A stretch of DNA of 32,417 bases from a virus. Both the position numbers and the translations under genes were made by a program. Numbering within the stretch: position 1 is the first letter of the stretch; each line of letters opens with the position of its first letter. The notes below the pieces were generated by a model. It saw only the letters and a list, made by a program, of their open reading frames with translations. It searched no databases and was not told where the DNA came from. Shown here one piece after another: positions 17,711 through 25,560 of the stretch. The stretch covers positions 1 through 32,417 of the IMG/VR virus record IMGVR_UViG_3300047551_002585. One strand, written 5' to 3'.

Positions 17711-20346
17711 TATAAAATAGATTGTTCCATTCTCTTTAGCGATGGCTCGTTGTTTCTTATTCTTATATCGTCGTTGTAGTTATTTACTGTGGTGTTTGTT
17801 TGATTGCTTATATTAGAAGACATTCTAGCCCCACCAGCAACTCCACCAGAATACATTTTCATTTGTTGTGTTTGTGCTGCTTGGGCTTTTGCTGTTTCTG
17901 CACCGCTTCTTTCGCTTTCCAAAGCACGAACTTGTTGACCGACTGTGGTGTTGGGTGTAGCGGGTTGTGAAGGTTTTATTTTTTGATCTGCTGTTTGATC
18001 TGTTATAACACCTTTTGTTCCTGCTTTAGATGAGTCTGTTGTCTTTTTGTCTTCAGGAATAGAAATAAGACTGCTGATTCCTGGAACAGAAGCAGCGATA
18101 TCGTAAATTTCCTTTCCTCCGAGGGACTCTCCTAGTGCTCCTAAAAGAGTTTTTCCCACCCATTCTCCACCTAATGCTCCAATTAAACTACCAAGCCATC
18201 CTCCTGCCGCAGTTCCCAATACAGGAACAACACTACCAAGTGCAGCACCACCTGCACCACCTAGCCAAGTTCCAAGTGCAGCACCACCTGCTGCACCCAA
18301 TAATTTCATAATACCGACTCCAACTTTTTCTTTCTTTTCTTCTACAGGTAGATTTGGGTCATCAATTACAGATTTGATTTCAGCACCCTGCATTATGGCT
18401 GCAATAATTCCTCCAAGAACTGGAGCACTCATTACAACCTTTGCTATTCCTCTAGCCGCACCACCAACTACTTTTGTTATTTGTTTTGCTGGACTTAGTG
18501 CTTTTATGGATTCTATTGCACCACTAGCCAAATTTTTAGTGCCTTGCCAAGCACTGCTAGCCAAATTTTTAGCACCGCCAACCATTTTTCCAAACCAACT
18601 TGTTCCAGATTTTGCTGCTGTTGAAGCAGTATTTGCTACTGTGCTAGACGCACCTTCTGCAACAGCAGTCGTGGCTGTGGATGCACCGCCTCCACCAAAA
18701 CCAAGCATTGATTTTGCTCCTTGCCAAGCACCTCCAGCCAAGTTTTTTGTACCTTGCCACGCACCTCCAACCAAGTTTTTGGCTCCCTTCCACCCTCTAG
18801 ACATCATATTTTTAGCACCAGATACTATACCTCTGCCTGCTCTGCTTTTTCCGACTCTGCTTATGCCCTCATCAATAATCATATCAGTAGCCATATCACC
18901 AATACCATATCCTTGTGATGGAGCCGTTCCTTGTGGTTGACCACCAAAACCAAACATTTTGCCTATAGAGTCTATGAGATTTCCAAATGGGCCCTTTTTG
19001 GTATCAGCCAGTGCTTTTTTATCGTCTTCTCTTTTTCTTTTTTCTGCTAGTTGATTTTCTATTTCTTTTTCTGTTTCAGTAAGAGAATCTGTTCCCTTCT
19101 CAAACTTTGAGATTAGGATTTCTTTTATCTTTTCTATGTCTGCTGATATTTTTCCAAGGGTTGGGGATTCTTTAATCACTCCCCCCAAACCCTCTGTTCG
19201 GAACATGTCTCCTGCTCTTGTTTCGGGTAGAGCACCTGTCATTAAATCAGAAACAGGTGTCGCTCCTGCAAATGGAGGAGTCGCTTCTGGTGGAAATTTC
19301 CCACCTATTGCATTTGGACGAATAGCACCTCTTCTACCAGTCAAGATTCCATATAGACTATCTCTTTTCTTTCCTGCTCTAGAAATTTGTTCTATACGCT
19401 CACCGGCATATTGTTCAACATCTTCTTTTTGCTCTCGTTTTTCGGAAAGGAAATCACCGAGCATACCACCTATTAGCGGTATCTCTCTTACAATTGTTTC
19501 TGGTAGTGCTTTTAGTTTTGTTTTTATTCGTTCTTTAGCAAATTCACCAAATCCAGTTTTCTTTTTTAGTATATCTTCTACTGGTTTTACTATTTTTGCT
19601 ATGGTTTTTGCAATGTCGGATTTGTCACCAGTTGTTTTTTCTGCTGCTTCTCTTATGAACTTTAAACGGTTATAAATTCTTATTTGTTGTTTTCTGTCTT
19701 TGCTACTAACAGCGGCTTCAGATAAAGCAAGGGCTTCTTCTATTACTTCAAAATTTGCAGCATTATTTGGGTCTTCTAGATCACCAATTCGCTCTCTGTT
19801 TTGTTTAACGAGTTCTTCTATTTGAATGCGAATTCCTTTTTTATCGCCTTCACCCAGAACTGCTCGTGACAATTCGGTGTCTTCTCCACCTATTTTCTTT
19901 TGTTGTTCTAGAAGAGACTCTAGTATTCCTATACGCTTTTCTGTGTTTGGGTCTAGAGTTCTATTTGTGGCTGATGGTTTTTCTTCTGCTGGTTTAGAAA
20001 TTTCTTCTAGGTTTTTTTCTACTTCAACAGGAGCAACACCCGTAAGCAGTTTTGCTTTTGATTCTATCGGCTTAGATGTTTTGATCTTTGCCTTTACTTC
20101 TTTTTGCTTTTTCTTATTTTCTCTGTCTAGTTCTTTGATGCGTTTGGCAGTCTTTTTTTCATTGTGTTCTGCCAAATATTCGCTAACCACTTCTGGAGCA
20201 GAGGTTAGTCCTAGCCCTACTCGTTTTTCAATTTCACGGGTAGCAGATATGATTTCTTTATCTGATAACCCCTGATTTTTTAAAAATACAGCAAGTTGTC
20301 TCTTTAAACCTGGATTTAGAGCAAACTTCTTTTTTCGTGGGGGCAT
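17710..20346 (-). CDS. Tail tape measure protein (gp29 counterpart)
   Basis: The 878-aa protein has a Lys/Glu-rich helical N-terminal half (KRIKELDRENKKKQKEVKAK; LLEQQKKIGGED). A middle part follows with near-repeats GAKNLVGGAWQGTKNLAGGA and GAWQGAKSMLG. Then come very hydrophobic Ala/Gly helices (IAKVVMSAPVLGGIIAAIMQ; GAAGGAALGTWLGGAGGAAL) and a Gln/Asn-rich end. This is typical of tape measures, which set tail length and may insert in the host membrane during ejection. The ATG follows the gp51 stop with no gap. T4 gp29 has 590 residues; at about 0.15 nm per residue, 878 residues predict a tail of roughly 130 nm. It is identified by composition and position rather than close homology. Confidence 0.8.
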   Translation of the reverse strand: MPPRKKKFALNPGLKRQLAVFLKNQGLSDKEIISATREIEKRVGLGLTSAPEVVSEYLAEHNEKKTAKRIKELDRENKKKQKEVKAKIKTSKPIESKAKLLTGVAPVEVEKNLEEISKPAEEKPSATNRTLDPNTEKRIGILESLLEQQKKIGGEDTELSRAVLGEGDKKGIRIQIEELVKQNRERIGDLEDPNNAANFEVIEEALALSEAAVSSKDRKQQIRIYNRLKFIREAAEKTTGDKSDIAKTIAKIVKPVEDILKKKTGFGEFAKERIKTKLKALPETIVREIPLIGGMLGDFLSEKREQKEDVEQYAGERIEQISRAGKKRDSLYGILTGRRGAIRPNAIGGKFPPEATPPFAGATPVSDLMTGALPETRAGDMFRTEGLGGVIKESPTLGKISADIEKIKEILISKFEKGTDSLTETEKEIENQLAEKRKREDDKKALADTKKGPFGNLIDSIGKMFGFGGQPQGTAPSQGYGIGDMATDMIIDEGISRVGKSRAGRGIVSGAKNMMSRGWKGAKNLVGGAWQGTKNLAGGAWQGAKSMLGFGGGGASTATTAVAEGASSTVANTASTAAKSGTSWFGKMVGGAKNLASSAWQGTKNLASGAIESIKALSPAKQITKVVGGAARGIAKVVMSAPVLGGIIAAIMQGAEIKSVIDDPNLPVEEKKEKVGVGIMKLLGAAGGAALGTWLGGAGGAALGSVVPVLGTAAGGWLGSLIGALGGEWVGKTLLGALGESLGGKEIYDIAASVPGISSLISIPEDKKTTDSSKAGTKGVITDQTADQKIKPSQPATPNTTVGQQVRALESERSGAETAKAQAAQTQQMKMYSGGVAGGARMSSNISNQTNTTVNNYNDDIRIRNNEPSLKRMEQSIL

Positions 20347-20535
20347 TTATTCTGTACCTTGACGCTTAGATTTTTCTTTTTCCTCTTTCAAGTATTGTAT
20401 CAACAAATTTATGTATACCTCTCTTTCCCAAGGCAACAAATCCTCTACATCGGAAAGAGAGTACTTATGGTGCTGCATCAAGGCAAAATTTGTCTTGTAG
20501 TACGCTGCCAAGTCGTTATGGCAGAGTGCTATTGA
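20347..20535 (-). CDS. gp51: gp51-like extension, probably made only as a gp26-gp51 frameshift fusion
   Basis: The -1 frame continues from the slippery T run in gp26 and adds 62 residues: SIALCHNDLAAYYKTNFALM, then QHHKYSLSDVEDLLPWEREV and a helix INLLIQYLKEEKEKSKRQ. The LPWEREVYINLL pattern resembles gp51, the T4 baseplate hub assembly factor. There is no good independent start: the only internal ATG (20478) lacks a ribosome site and would give 43 residues, and an ATG at 20592 would lie deep inside gp26. The position between gp26 and the tape measure equals that of lambda T. Confidence 0.7.
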   Translation of the reverse strand, partial: SIALCHNDLAAYYKTNFALMQHHKYSLSDVEDLLPWEREVYINLLIQYLKEEKEKSKRQGTE

Positions 20536-20541
20536 AAAAAA
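20505..20541 (-). promoter_or_regulatory. Programmed -1 frameshift signal (T TTT TTT plus hairpin)
   Basis: On the - strand gp26 ends GAT TTT TTT CAA TAG. The heptamer T-TTT-TTT (20541-20535) fits the X-XXY-YYZ slippery rule. After a 10-base spacer, CTGCCA (20524-20519) pairs with TGGCAG (20510-20505) around an 8-base loop. Slipping back one base gives TTT TTT TCA ATA GCA and enters the open gp51 frame. Confidence 0.75.
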
Positions 20542-21239
20542 TCTGATATGCTGTTTAGTTCCACTCTTGCCCTTTCTCCACACTTCGGGCAACTATATTT
20601 GAATTCGTATCGTAGTTCAGGCGTAGACTTGACAAACTCCATAATTTTTTCAAACTGTTCTGGAAGCAGATTGTCCATGAAGTCTGATAGTTCTTGTGGA
20701 TCTATGTCGTCTTTGTTGTATACTTCGTCTTTGAAAATTACAGTTTCTATAGAGTCTTTTGCTACACCAAATATTGCATCTATCTCAGATTTGCTGTAGT
20801 CCACATCGTGCATTGATGGGTATTTCAGAATAAGGCTAAGATCGTCATTTATTTTAATTGTAGAGTCTACTGTTTCTTTGGTTGCCTTGCTTATGCCAAC
20901 CTCTTGAAGATTGATTCGTATAGACGCTTTTTGTTTACATTTTGGACATTCTACTTGAGGTTTTACCTCTTCTCCAACAGACTTCATTCGTATTTGAAGA
21001 AAAGCGTATTCTGAATCCGCTGTGCATATTTTTTTAGTGTCTAAAACACCATCAGTGCAGGCTAGAACAATATTTCTCATAGCGTCTACTATCTGGTTCA
21101 TCTCTTTGGACTGAACTGCTATCAGAAGTATTTTTTCTTCTCGCACAACAAAAGGTCTGTATTTTATAGTCATACCAGAAACAGGAAGACTCATGGTGTA
21201 TTGTGGTAATGTAGCAGAGTTTAGTTTCAGTTTGTTCAT
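20529..21239 (-). CDS. gp26: gp26-type baseplate hub assembly protein (tail assembly chaperone candidate)
   Basis: The 236-aa protein matches the T4 gp26 family: MNKLKLNSATLPQYTMSLPV then TIKYRPFVVREEKILLIAVQ, and two CPKC half-sites (VECPKCKQKASI; YSCPKCGERARVE) that could together bind zinc. The C terminus has IDPQELSDFMDNLLPEQFEK. In T4, gp26 acts in hub assembly next to gene 51. Here it precedes the tape measure, and its last codons carry a -1 frameshift signal, suggesting it is the equivalent of lambda gpG. A consensus late promoter lies upstream on the same strand (21274-21267). Confidence 0.85.
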   Translation of the reverse strand: MNKLKLNSATLPQYTMSLPVSGMTIKYRPFVVREEKILLIAVQSKEMNQIVDAMRNIVLACTDGVLDTKKICTADSEYAFLQIRMKSVGEEVKPQVECPKCKQKASIRINLQEVGISKATKETVDSTIKINDDLSLILKYPSMHDVDYSKSEIDAIFGVAKDSIETVIFKDEVYNKDDIDPQELSDFMDNLLPEQFEKIMEFVKSTPELRYEFKYSCPKCGERARVELNSISDFFQ

Positions 21240-21266
21240 ACTGTCTCCATTAAAAAGTGGTTCAGT

Positions 21267-21274
21267 TATTTATA
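21267..21274 (-). promoter_or_regulatory. Consensus T4-type late promoter TATAAATA
   Basis: An exact TATAAATA on the - strand (read as TATTTATA on the + strand), 27 bases upstream of the gp26 ATG in the 49-base gap after the gp19-like gene. It would drive gp26, gp26-gp51 and the tape measure late. Confidence 0.75.
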
Positions 21275-21288
21275 ATGATTTCTAAACT

Positions 21289-22029
21289 TTAAAGTATACC
21301 GTTTTGCGATCCGTCTCTTCCTATTCTTGTCATTTTTCCGTTTCTCATTTCAAACCATTGTCGTGGCATTCCATCTCTTGAATTTGGGAGCAAACCAAAC
21401 GGTATTGAACGAGGATCGGTTTGGGTTGGATTTTGTTGAGTGTTTACAGCACCAGAGCCGTTTTGTATTTGTGATTGTGCTGGAGAGTTTATTGTAACGC
21501 TTCTTGGTGTATATTTTCTGAAAGCAAATGTAACATCTTGTATCATGTACTCGTTTTCTTTATCGTATCCCATTCCAATTTCTCCAATCTGCTTGGGATA
21601 TGCTTCTTCTATTTCTGCGGAATACACAACCGAATCGGTTTTGTCTAAAACATTAAGCGTTAGTGTGGTGATGTATTCGTCGTAGTATGAGAATTTATAG
21701 TTGTTTTTGTTGCAAATAATATCTAACCAGTTTTCGAAGAAAACTCGTTCTCGCATGTCACCAGAGAGTATGTAAGAAACTCCTAGTTCACCCGTATACA
21801 GCGGTTCGTATGGCATTTGTCTTTGTGGGCCATAGAATCTGTAATTTGTGGTTGATAAAGATCTACCAGGAACTGAAACAGAATTGCATCGGAGGGTCAT
21901 TGTTCTTGATACAAATGCCCCCATTTTTTTCGGTGCGTTTACTATTAGTTCGTATCTGTTTGTAAACAGTAGACTGTCTTGGTATATGTTTTGCAACATA
22001 CCATTTATGTTCGACGGCAAAAATGTCAT
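21289..22029 (-). CDS. gp19-like tail-tube-fold protein (probable tube initiator gp54)
   Basis: The 246-aa protein carries the T4 tube-protein pattern: NRYELIVNAPKK at the start, LRCNSVSVPGRSLSTTNYRF, YGPQRQMPYEPLYTGELGVS, DMRERVFFENWLDIIC and IQDVTFAFRKYTPRSV. A Gln/Asn-rich linker and a short C-terminal tail follow. Proteins of this fold form the tube (gp19) or the baseplate cap and initiator (gp48, gp54). Placement in the baseplate/tape region and the C-terminal extension favour a gp54-type initiator, but a second tube protein is possible. The ATG overlaps the preceding stop. Confidence 0.75.
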   Translation of the reverse strand: MTFLPSNINGMLQNIYQDSLLFTNRYELIVNAPKKMGAFVSRTMTLRCNSVSVPGRSLSTTNYRFYGPQRQMPYEPLYTGELGVSYILSGDMRERVFFENWLDIICNKNNYKFSYYDEYITTLTLNVLDKTDSVVYSAEIEEAYPKQIGEIGMGYDKENEYMIQDVTFAFRKYTPRSVTINSPAQSQIQNGSGAVNTQQNPTQTDPRSIPFGLLPNSRDGMPRQWFEMRNGKMTRIGRDGSQNGIL

Positions 22030-22625
22030 GGCTTTTTGTTTCCTGAAATTATAGACTGGTTGTAAGACATACGGCGAACATTCATCTTTCTTCCCTTGAC
22101 AAACAGCGATAGGTCTACATCAACCAAGACATCCCAAAATTCAGATGGAATCTGTATGGGTCTTCTTCTGAATCCCTCTATTACATATCGTTTGTAACAA
22201 GGCTTAAAAAAAGCAAATCGTCGGGGTGTGCTCAACCTGTTATAAGATACTCCAAGTCTAGAGAGAGACTCGTCACCGCTTTTCTTTATTGGTAGGGTGT
22301 CTTCCATAGCATCAAACAGCAATCGTCTCCATTTTTGTGAAATGTAGTGTAGATTTATTCCTTCAAATCCGTTTTCGTGAACCTTTGTTATGACCACTAG
22401 AGGGTACACATCATACGCTTTTTGCGATCTCAAGAATCGGTCGTCTTGCGGTTTATATTTAAAAAATACCATCTGACCAGCCATGAATCGTGGTGGAATT
22501 CTTAGTTCTTTTATGGTTGATAGATATTTTAACAGGTTTACATACGACATATCCGTTCCGCCCAATCCGGTTACGGTTTCTTCTAGAAGTTTCTTTAGTT
22601 CTTTTTCGTTGTCTTTGGTAATCAT
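22026..22625 (-). CDS. Conserved T4-like phage protein of unassigned role
   Basis: The 199-aa protein has MAGQMVFFKYKPQDDRFLRS then YDVYPLVVITKVHENGFEGI and NLHYISQKWRRLLFDAM. The combination 'G.M.FF.Y.P...YP.V......GF.G.NLHY......LLDA' is one I associate with conserved proteins of T4-like environmental phages, without a firm function. The C terminus is rich in Arg and aromatic residues (GFRRRPIQIPSEFWDVLVDV). It overlaps gp4 and the gp19-like gene by 4 bases each, so it is coupled to virion genes and is probably structural or DNA-end related. Confidence 0.7.
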   Translation of the reverse strand: MITKDNEKELKKLLEETVTGLGGTDMSYVNLLKYLSTIKELRIPPRFMAGQMVFFKYKPQDDRFLRSQKAYDVYPLVVITKVHENGFEGINLHYISQKWRRLLFDAMEDTLPIKKSGDESLSRLGVSYNRLSTPRRFAFFKPCYKRYVIEGFRRRPIQIPSEFWDVLVDVDLSLFVKGRKMNVRRMSYNQSIISGNKKP

Positions 22626-23065
22626 TTCGATTTTCTGAAAAGATCGTCTTCTGTTAAAACCCTAAATTCCCATCCACGAGACTCTGCTGCCGTTTTTGCT
22701 GCTTCCCATTTAGCCTTGTTTGTTATCCATGTTCGTGCTTCGTAAATGTAATTTCTAGATTGTTGTTTTGGTTTTTTTGGTTCTCGTGTTTGTTTTTTGG
22801 GTTTGACCTCTATCAACATGGTTTTTATCCCACCAACGGCTGTTTTCATTTCTACGATAAAATCCACATAATATCTGTGGGGCTTTCTGTCGAGCGGGTT
22901 AATATACGGAATAACGACCTCTTCAGACCCCCACCTGACTACAGTTTCGCTTATATCACAAAATTTCATAAATCGTCTTTCCCACATAGAGCGGTATACT
23001 ATTTGAGTTGGGTTTCCCATGTATTTTGATGGATTTGTTGGCTTAAAGAATCCTTTGTAGGGCAT
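22622..23065 (-). CDS. gp4: Head completion nuclease-fold protein gp4
   Basis: The start ATG at 23065 (MPYKGFFKPTNPSKYMGNPT) is chosen over an upstream ATG at 23122, whose extension is a poor hydrophobic leader and would overlap the divergent gene. The 147-aa protein has VYRSMWERRFMKFCD, EEVVIPYINPLDRKPHRYYV with the motif YYVDF, and MLIEVKPKKQ. Glu, Asp and ExK fit a PD-(D/E)xK/TnsA-like nuclease core. T4 gp4 (gp50/65) is needed to complete heads after packaging, and its active site probably trims DNA ends. Confidence 0.88.
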   Translation of the reverse strand: MPYKGFFKPTNPSKYMGNPTQIVYRSMWERRFMKFCDISETVVRWGSEEVVIPYINPLDRKPHRYYVDFIVEMKTAVGGIKTMLIEVKPKKQTREPKKPKQQSRNYIYEARTWITNKAKWEAAKTAAESRGWEFRVLTEDDLFRKSK

Positions 23066-23072
23066 ATAGATA
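23065..23072 (+). promoter_or_regulatory. Weak late-promoter candidate TATAGATA in the divergent gap
   Basis: The gap between gp4 (- strand) and the gp48-like gene (+ strand) is only 36 bases. CATATAGATATG is nearly palindromic and includes TATAGATA on the + strand, one base from the late consensus, 29 bases before the ATG at 23102. It is the only candidate for starting the large baseplate operon. Confidence 0.35.
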
Positions 23073-23101
23073 TGTAGAAGCCCACAAGGAAAAAATAGAA
23101 A

Positions 23102-24658
23102 ATGGCTGAATCCACACCTCAAAACCAGTCATCATTGCCATCAGTAGCATCCAATAGACCATCTGGTTATAACCAACTCAGAGACTCCTCTATGAGTGGC
23201 CCAGATGATGTTATTTCTAGACTTGAGGGAACTCCCCAAGTAAGAAGAGGATCTAGAAAACAACCGTCTATTATAAAATATCCAATCGACATAGGGTCTG
23301 CTCAAGTTCCTCATGTTATGCAATTCAAGATATTTTGGAGATGGGAGCGACCAGACTTAAAAAATGCAAGAGAGAACATGAAGTCAGAGAGTCAGAAAAA
23401 TGTGGAGTACATGAACAAATTGTCTTCTTATGGTGTTGACCAAAACGGAAATTTCTCTGTGGAAGAGTTGTTAAAGTCTCCGTTTACGAGTGACGAACAC
23501 AAATATATGGATCAAATTTTGCGTGACAAACGGCTAGGCGCAGTTTTAGACCCAAGTGGCAATTCTGATCTTCTTGGACTTCTAAAAACCAATCCTGCTA
23601 GAGCAAAGTCAATGATTGAACAGGTAGTTAAATCTGAGCAAAATCGTGTTGCTACTATTGACGAAAATGCTGATGATCTATCTGGAAAAGTAGGGCTTGA
23701 CGAAAGCGAACGATTGGCGGCAAGATCTGGTCTTACAGAACAGATCCTAAACACAAAACCACTTGATGTGGGAATTAACACTACAATTTCAACTTTTGGT
23801 GCAGTTTTGGCATCTAGAACTGGATCAATAATACAAGATTTTAGAAAAGGTGGTAGGGGTGCTGGATTTAGAAGTTTAGGTAAAAATGCTTTGGGTGCAC
23901 TTGGAATTGGAGTTGCCGCAGGTGCGGCTGGAACTGCACTAACAGCAGCAGCCAAATATGTTCAAAACGCACCACAATACGACCAGATGGTTTCTATCTA
24001 TCTTCCCACTTGCACCAAGATAAATCAAACAGATGTGTTCCAATACAAAGACGCAAATATGGCAATCGCTGGAGGTGCTGTTGATGTTTTGGGCGGACCA
24101 ATATCTCAAAGTTTGTCACAAGGTGCTATGGCATTAGGAACGCACATGGCAGACAAAGCAGGTTTGGGAGACGCTGTTGCGTCAATGAGTGGAATGGTGG
24201 TCAATCCTAGACTAGAAAAAATATTTCAAAGCAAAGGCATACGAGAATTTACTTTTTCTTGGGATTTCTATCCTAGAAACCAACAAGAAGTGGGGCAAAT
24301 CAAAGATATCATAGAAACATTCAGATACCATTCGCATCCCGCCACATCCGCTATTTCTGATTCTTCTTCAACCAACAAAGAAGAGGCAATGGCATCAACC
24401 AAGATAATGCTTAGAGTTCCTGCTGAATTTGAGATTAGATTTTTGTCGTCCAGCAACAATCCAGGTTCTGTTGGTTATGAAGAGAATCCGTACATACCGA
24501 AAGTTGGAAGATGTGTTATCACCAATATTCAAGTTGACTACAGCCCAAATGGCGTATTCTCTACATTTGAAAACAACGCACCAACAGCCATGACACTAAC
24601 ACTAACAATGTCAGAGGTCATGCAACTCACAAGAGAAACTGTGGAGAAAGGCTACTGA
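23102..24658 (+). CDS. gp48: Baseplate tube-cap protein, gp48-like
   Basis: The 518-aa protein is longer than T4 gp48 (364 aa). The C-terminal 150 residues match the tube-cap pattern: IREFTFSWDFYPRNQQEVGQ then IKDIIETFRYHSHPA, LRVPAEFEIRFLSS, GRCVITNIQVDYSPNGVFST and FENNAPTAMTLTLTMSEVM. A hydrophobic Ala/Gly segment (GIGVAAGAAGTALTAAAKY) lies mid-protein and a Ser/Pro/Gln-rich N terminus precedes it. gp48 sits on the hub and starts tube polymerisation. The ribosome site is AAGGAAAA. Its stop overlaps the gp53 start (TGATG). Confidence 0.75.
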   Translation: MAESTPQNQSSLPSVASNRPSGYNQLRDSSMSGPDDVISRLEGTPQVRRGSRKQPSIIKYPIDIGSAQVPHVMQFKIFWRWERPDLKNARENMKSESQKNVEYMNKLSSYGVDQNGNFSVEELLKSPFTSDEHKYMDQILRDKRLGAVLDPSGNSDLLGLLKTNPARAKSMIEQVVKSEQNRVATIDENADDLSGKVGLDESERLAARSGLTEQILNTKPLDVGINTTISTFGAVLASRTGSIIQDFRKGGRGAGFRSLGKNALGALGIGVAAGAAGTALTAAAKYVQNAPQYDQMVSIYLPTCTKINQTDVFQYKDANMAIAGGAVDVLGGPISQSLSQGAMALGTHMADKAGLGDAVASMSGMVVNPRLEKIFQSKGIREFTFSWDFYPRNQQEVGQIKDIIETFRYHSHPATSAISDSSSTNKEEAMASTKIMLRVPAEFEIRFLSSSNNPGSVGYEENPYIPKVGRCVITNIQVDYSPNGVFSTFENNAPTAMTLTLTMSEVMQLTRETVEKGY

Positions 24659-25557
24659 TGTACTTTTCAAAGTTTCCAATTTTATCTTATCCATCAAATA
24701 TTGGTGATGAGAAAAAATATGTTTTGGCTAGAAACATAATTAGGCGTGTTTCATTTTCTGAAGATGTAAAGAATTCTGTTGGCGCATTCATTGAGTATCA
24801 CATCAAAGATGGAGAGCGTCCAGAGCACATATCAGATAGAGTTTACGGCAATCCAGAAGAACATTGGATTATATTGTTGGCAAACGATATAATTGATCCG
24901 TATCACGATTGGTATAAATCTGACACGGTTCTTCAAGATTACATTTCAAAGAAATACAACACATACTCTATATTTTTTACCGATCAAACAAATTCATATT
25001 TGTACAACACCAATCTTTATGCTGGTTGTACATTATCTCAAAATGATGTGTCTTCTTCGATATTAGAGTATCACCCAACTCTCTCTAAAATTGTCACATA
25101 TTCTCCGTTTTATGTTGGTGGGGCTACACTTGGGTTATCGGGTGGAACAAATGTATCGGTTAATATAAAAAGAGTTTTGTCTTCTAACACCGCCGTTCAT
25201 CACTTTGAACAACAGTCTCCTTCAACAGATACTATAGCACAAGATTTTATAACTGTAGATCCGTTCAGCAAACAAACAAATCAATACAATTCCTATACAA
25301 ACCTTCATGTGTTTGGAAAAAAACCACCAGAAACAGGTATACGACAGAGTACAACTCTTAGCGGATCAGAACTTGGTTTTTGGGAAACTTATATTGGGAA
25401 ATACATGGGTATATCAGGAGATGCGGTTGACACATATGCAGTAAGCAATTTTATCTACGAGCAGAGACTTAACGAATCAAGAAGAAAAATAAAGGTTTTG
25501 CATCCAAGATATCTTGATACAGTTAAACGAGAACTAGAGGGACTTTTGAGAGTTTAA
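24658..25557 (+). CDS. gp53: Baseplate wedge protein gp53
   Basis: The 299-aa protein begins MYFSKFPILSYPSNIGDEKK and has the diagnostic segment GERPEHISDRVYGNPEEHWI then ILLANDIIDPYHDWYKSDTV, corresponding to T4 gp53 (RPEELANAIYGNP..YWVLLMCNDNYDPYYGW). The C-terminal helix FIYEQRLNESRRKIKVLHPR also fits. A beta-rich insert of about 120 residues between them makes it longer than T4 gp53 (196 aa). gp53 binds wedges around the hub. Confidence 0.9.
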   Translation: MYFSKFPILSYPSNIGDEKKYVLARNIIRRVSFSEDVKNSVGAFIEYHIKDGERPEHISDRVYGNPEEHWIILLANDIIDPYHDWYKSDTVLQDYISKKYNTYSIFFTDQTNSYLYNTNLYAGCTLSQNDVSSSILEYHPTLSKIVTYSPFYVGGATLGLSGGTNVSVNIKRVLSSNTAVHHFEQQSPSTDTIAQDFITVDPFSKQTNQYNSYTNLHVFGKKPPETGIRQSTTLSGSELGFWETYIGKYMGISGDAVDTYAVSNFIYEQRLNESRRKIKVLHPRYLDTVKRELEGLLRV

Positions 25558-25560
25558 TCC

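Noticed and set aside
18374-20275. Long + strand ORFs opposite the tape measure gene
   Set aside because: They are shadow frames of a Gly/Ala/Lys-rich gene, with no ribosome sites and low-complexity products.
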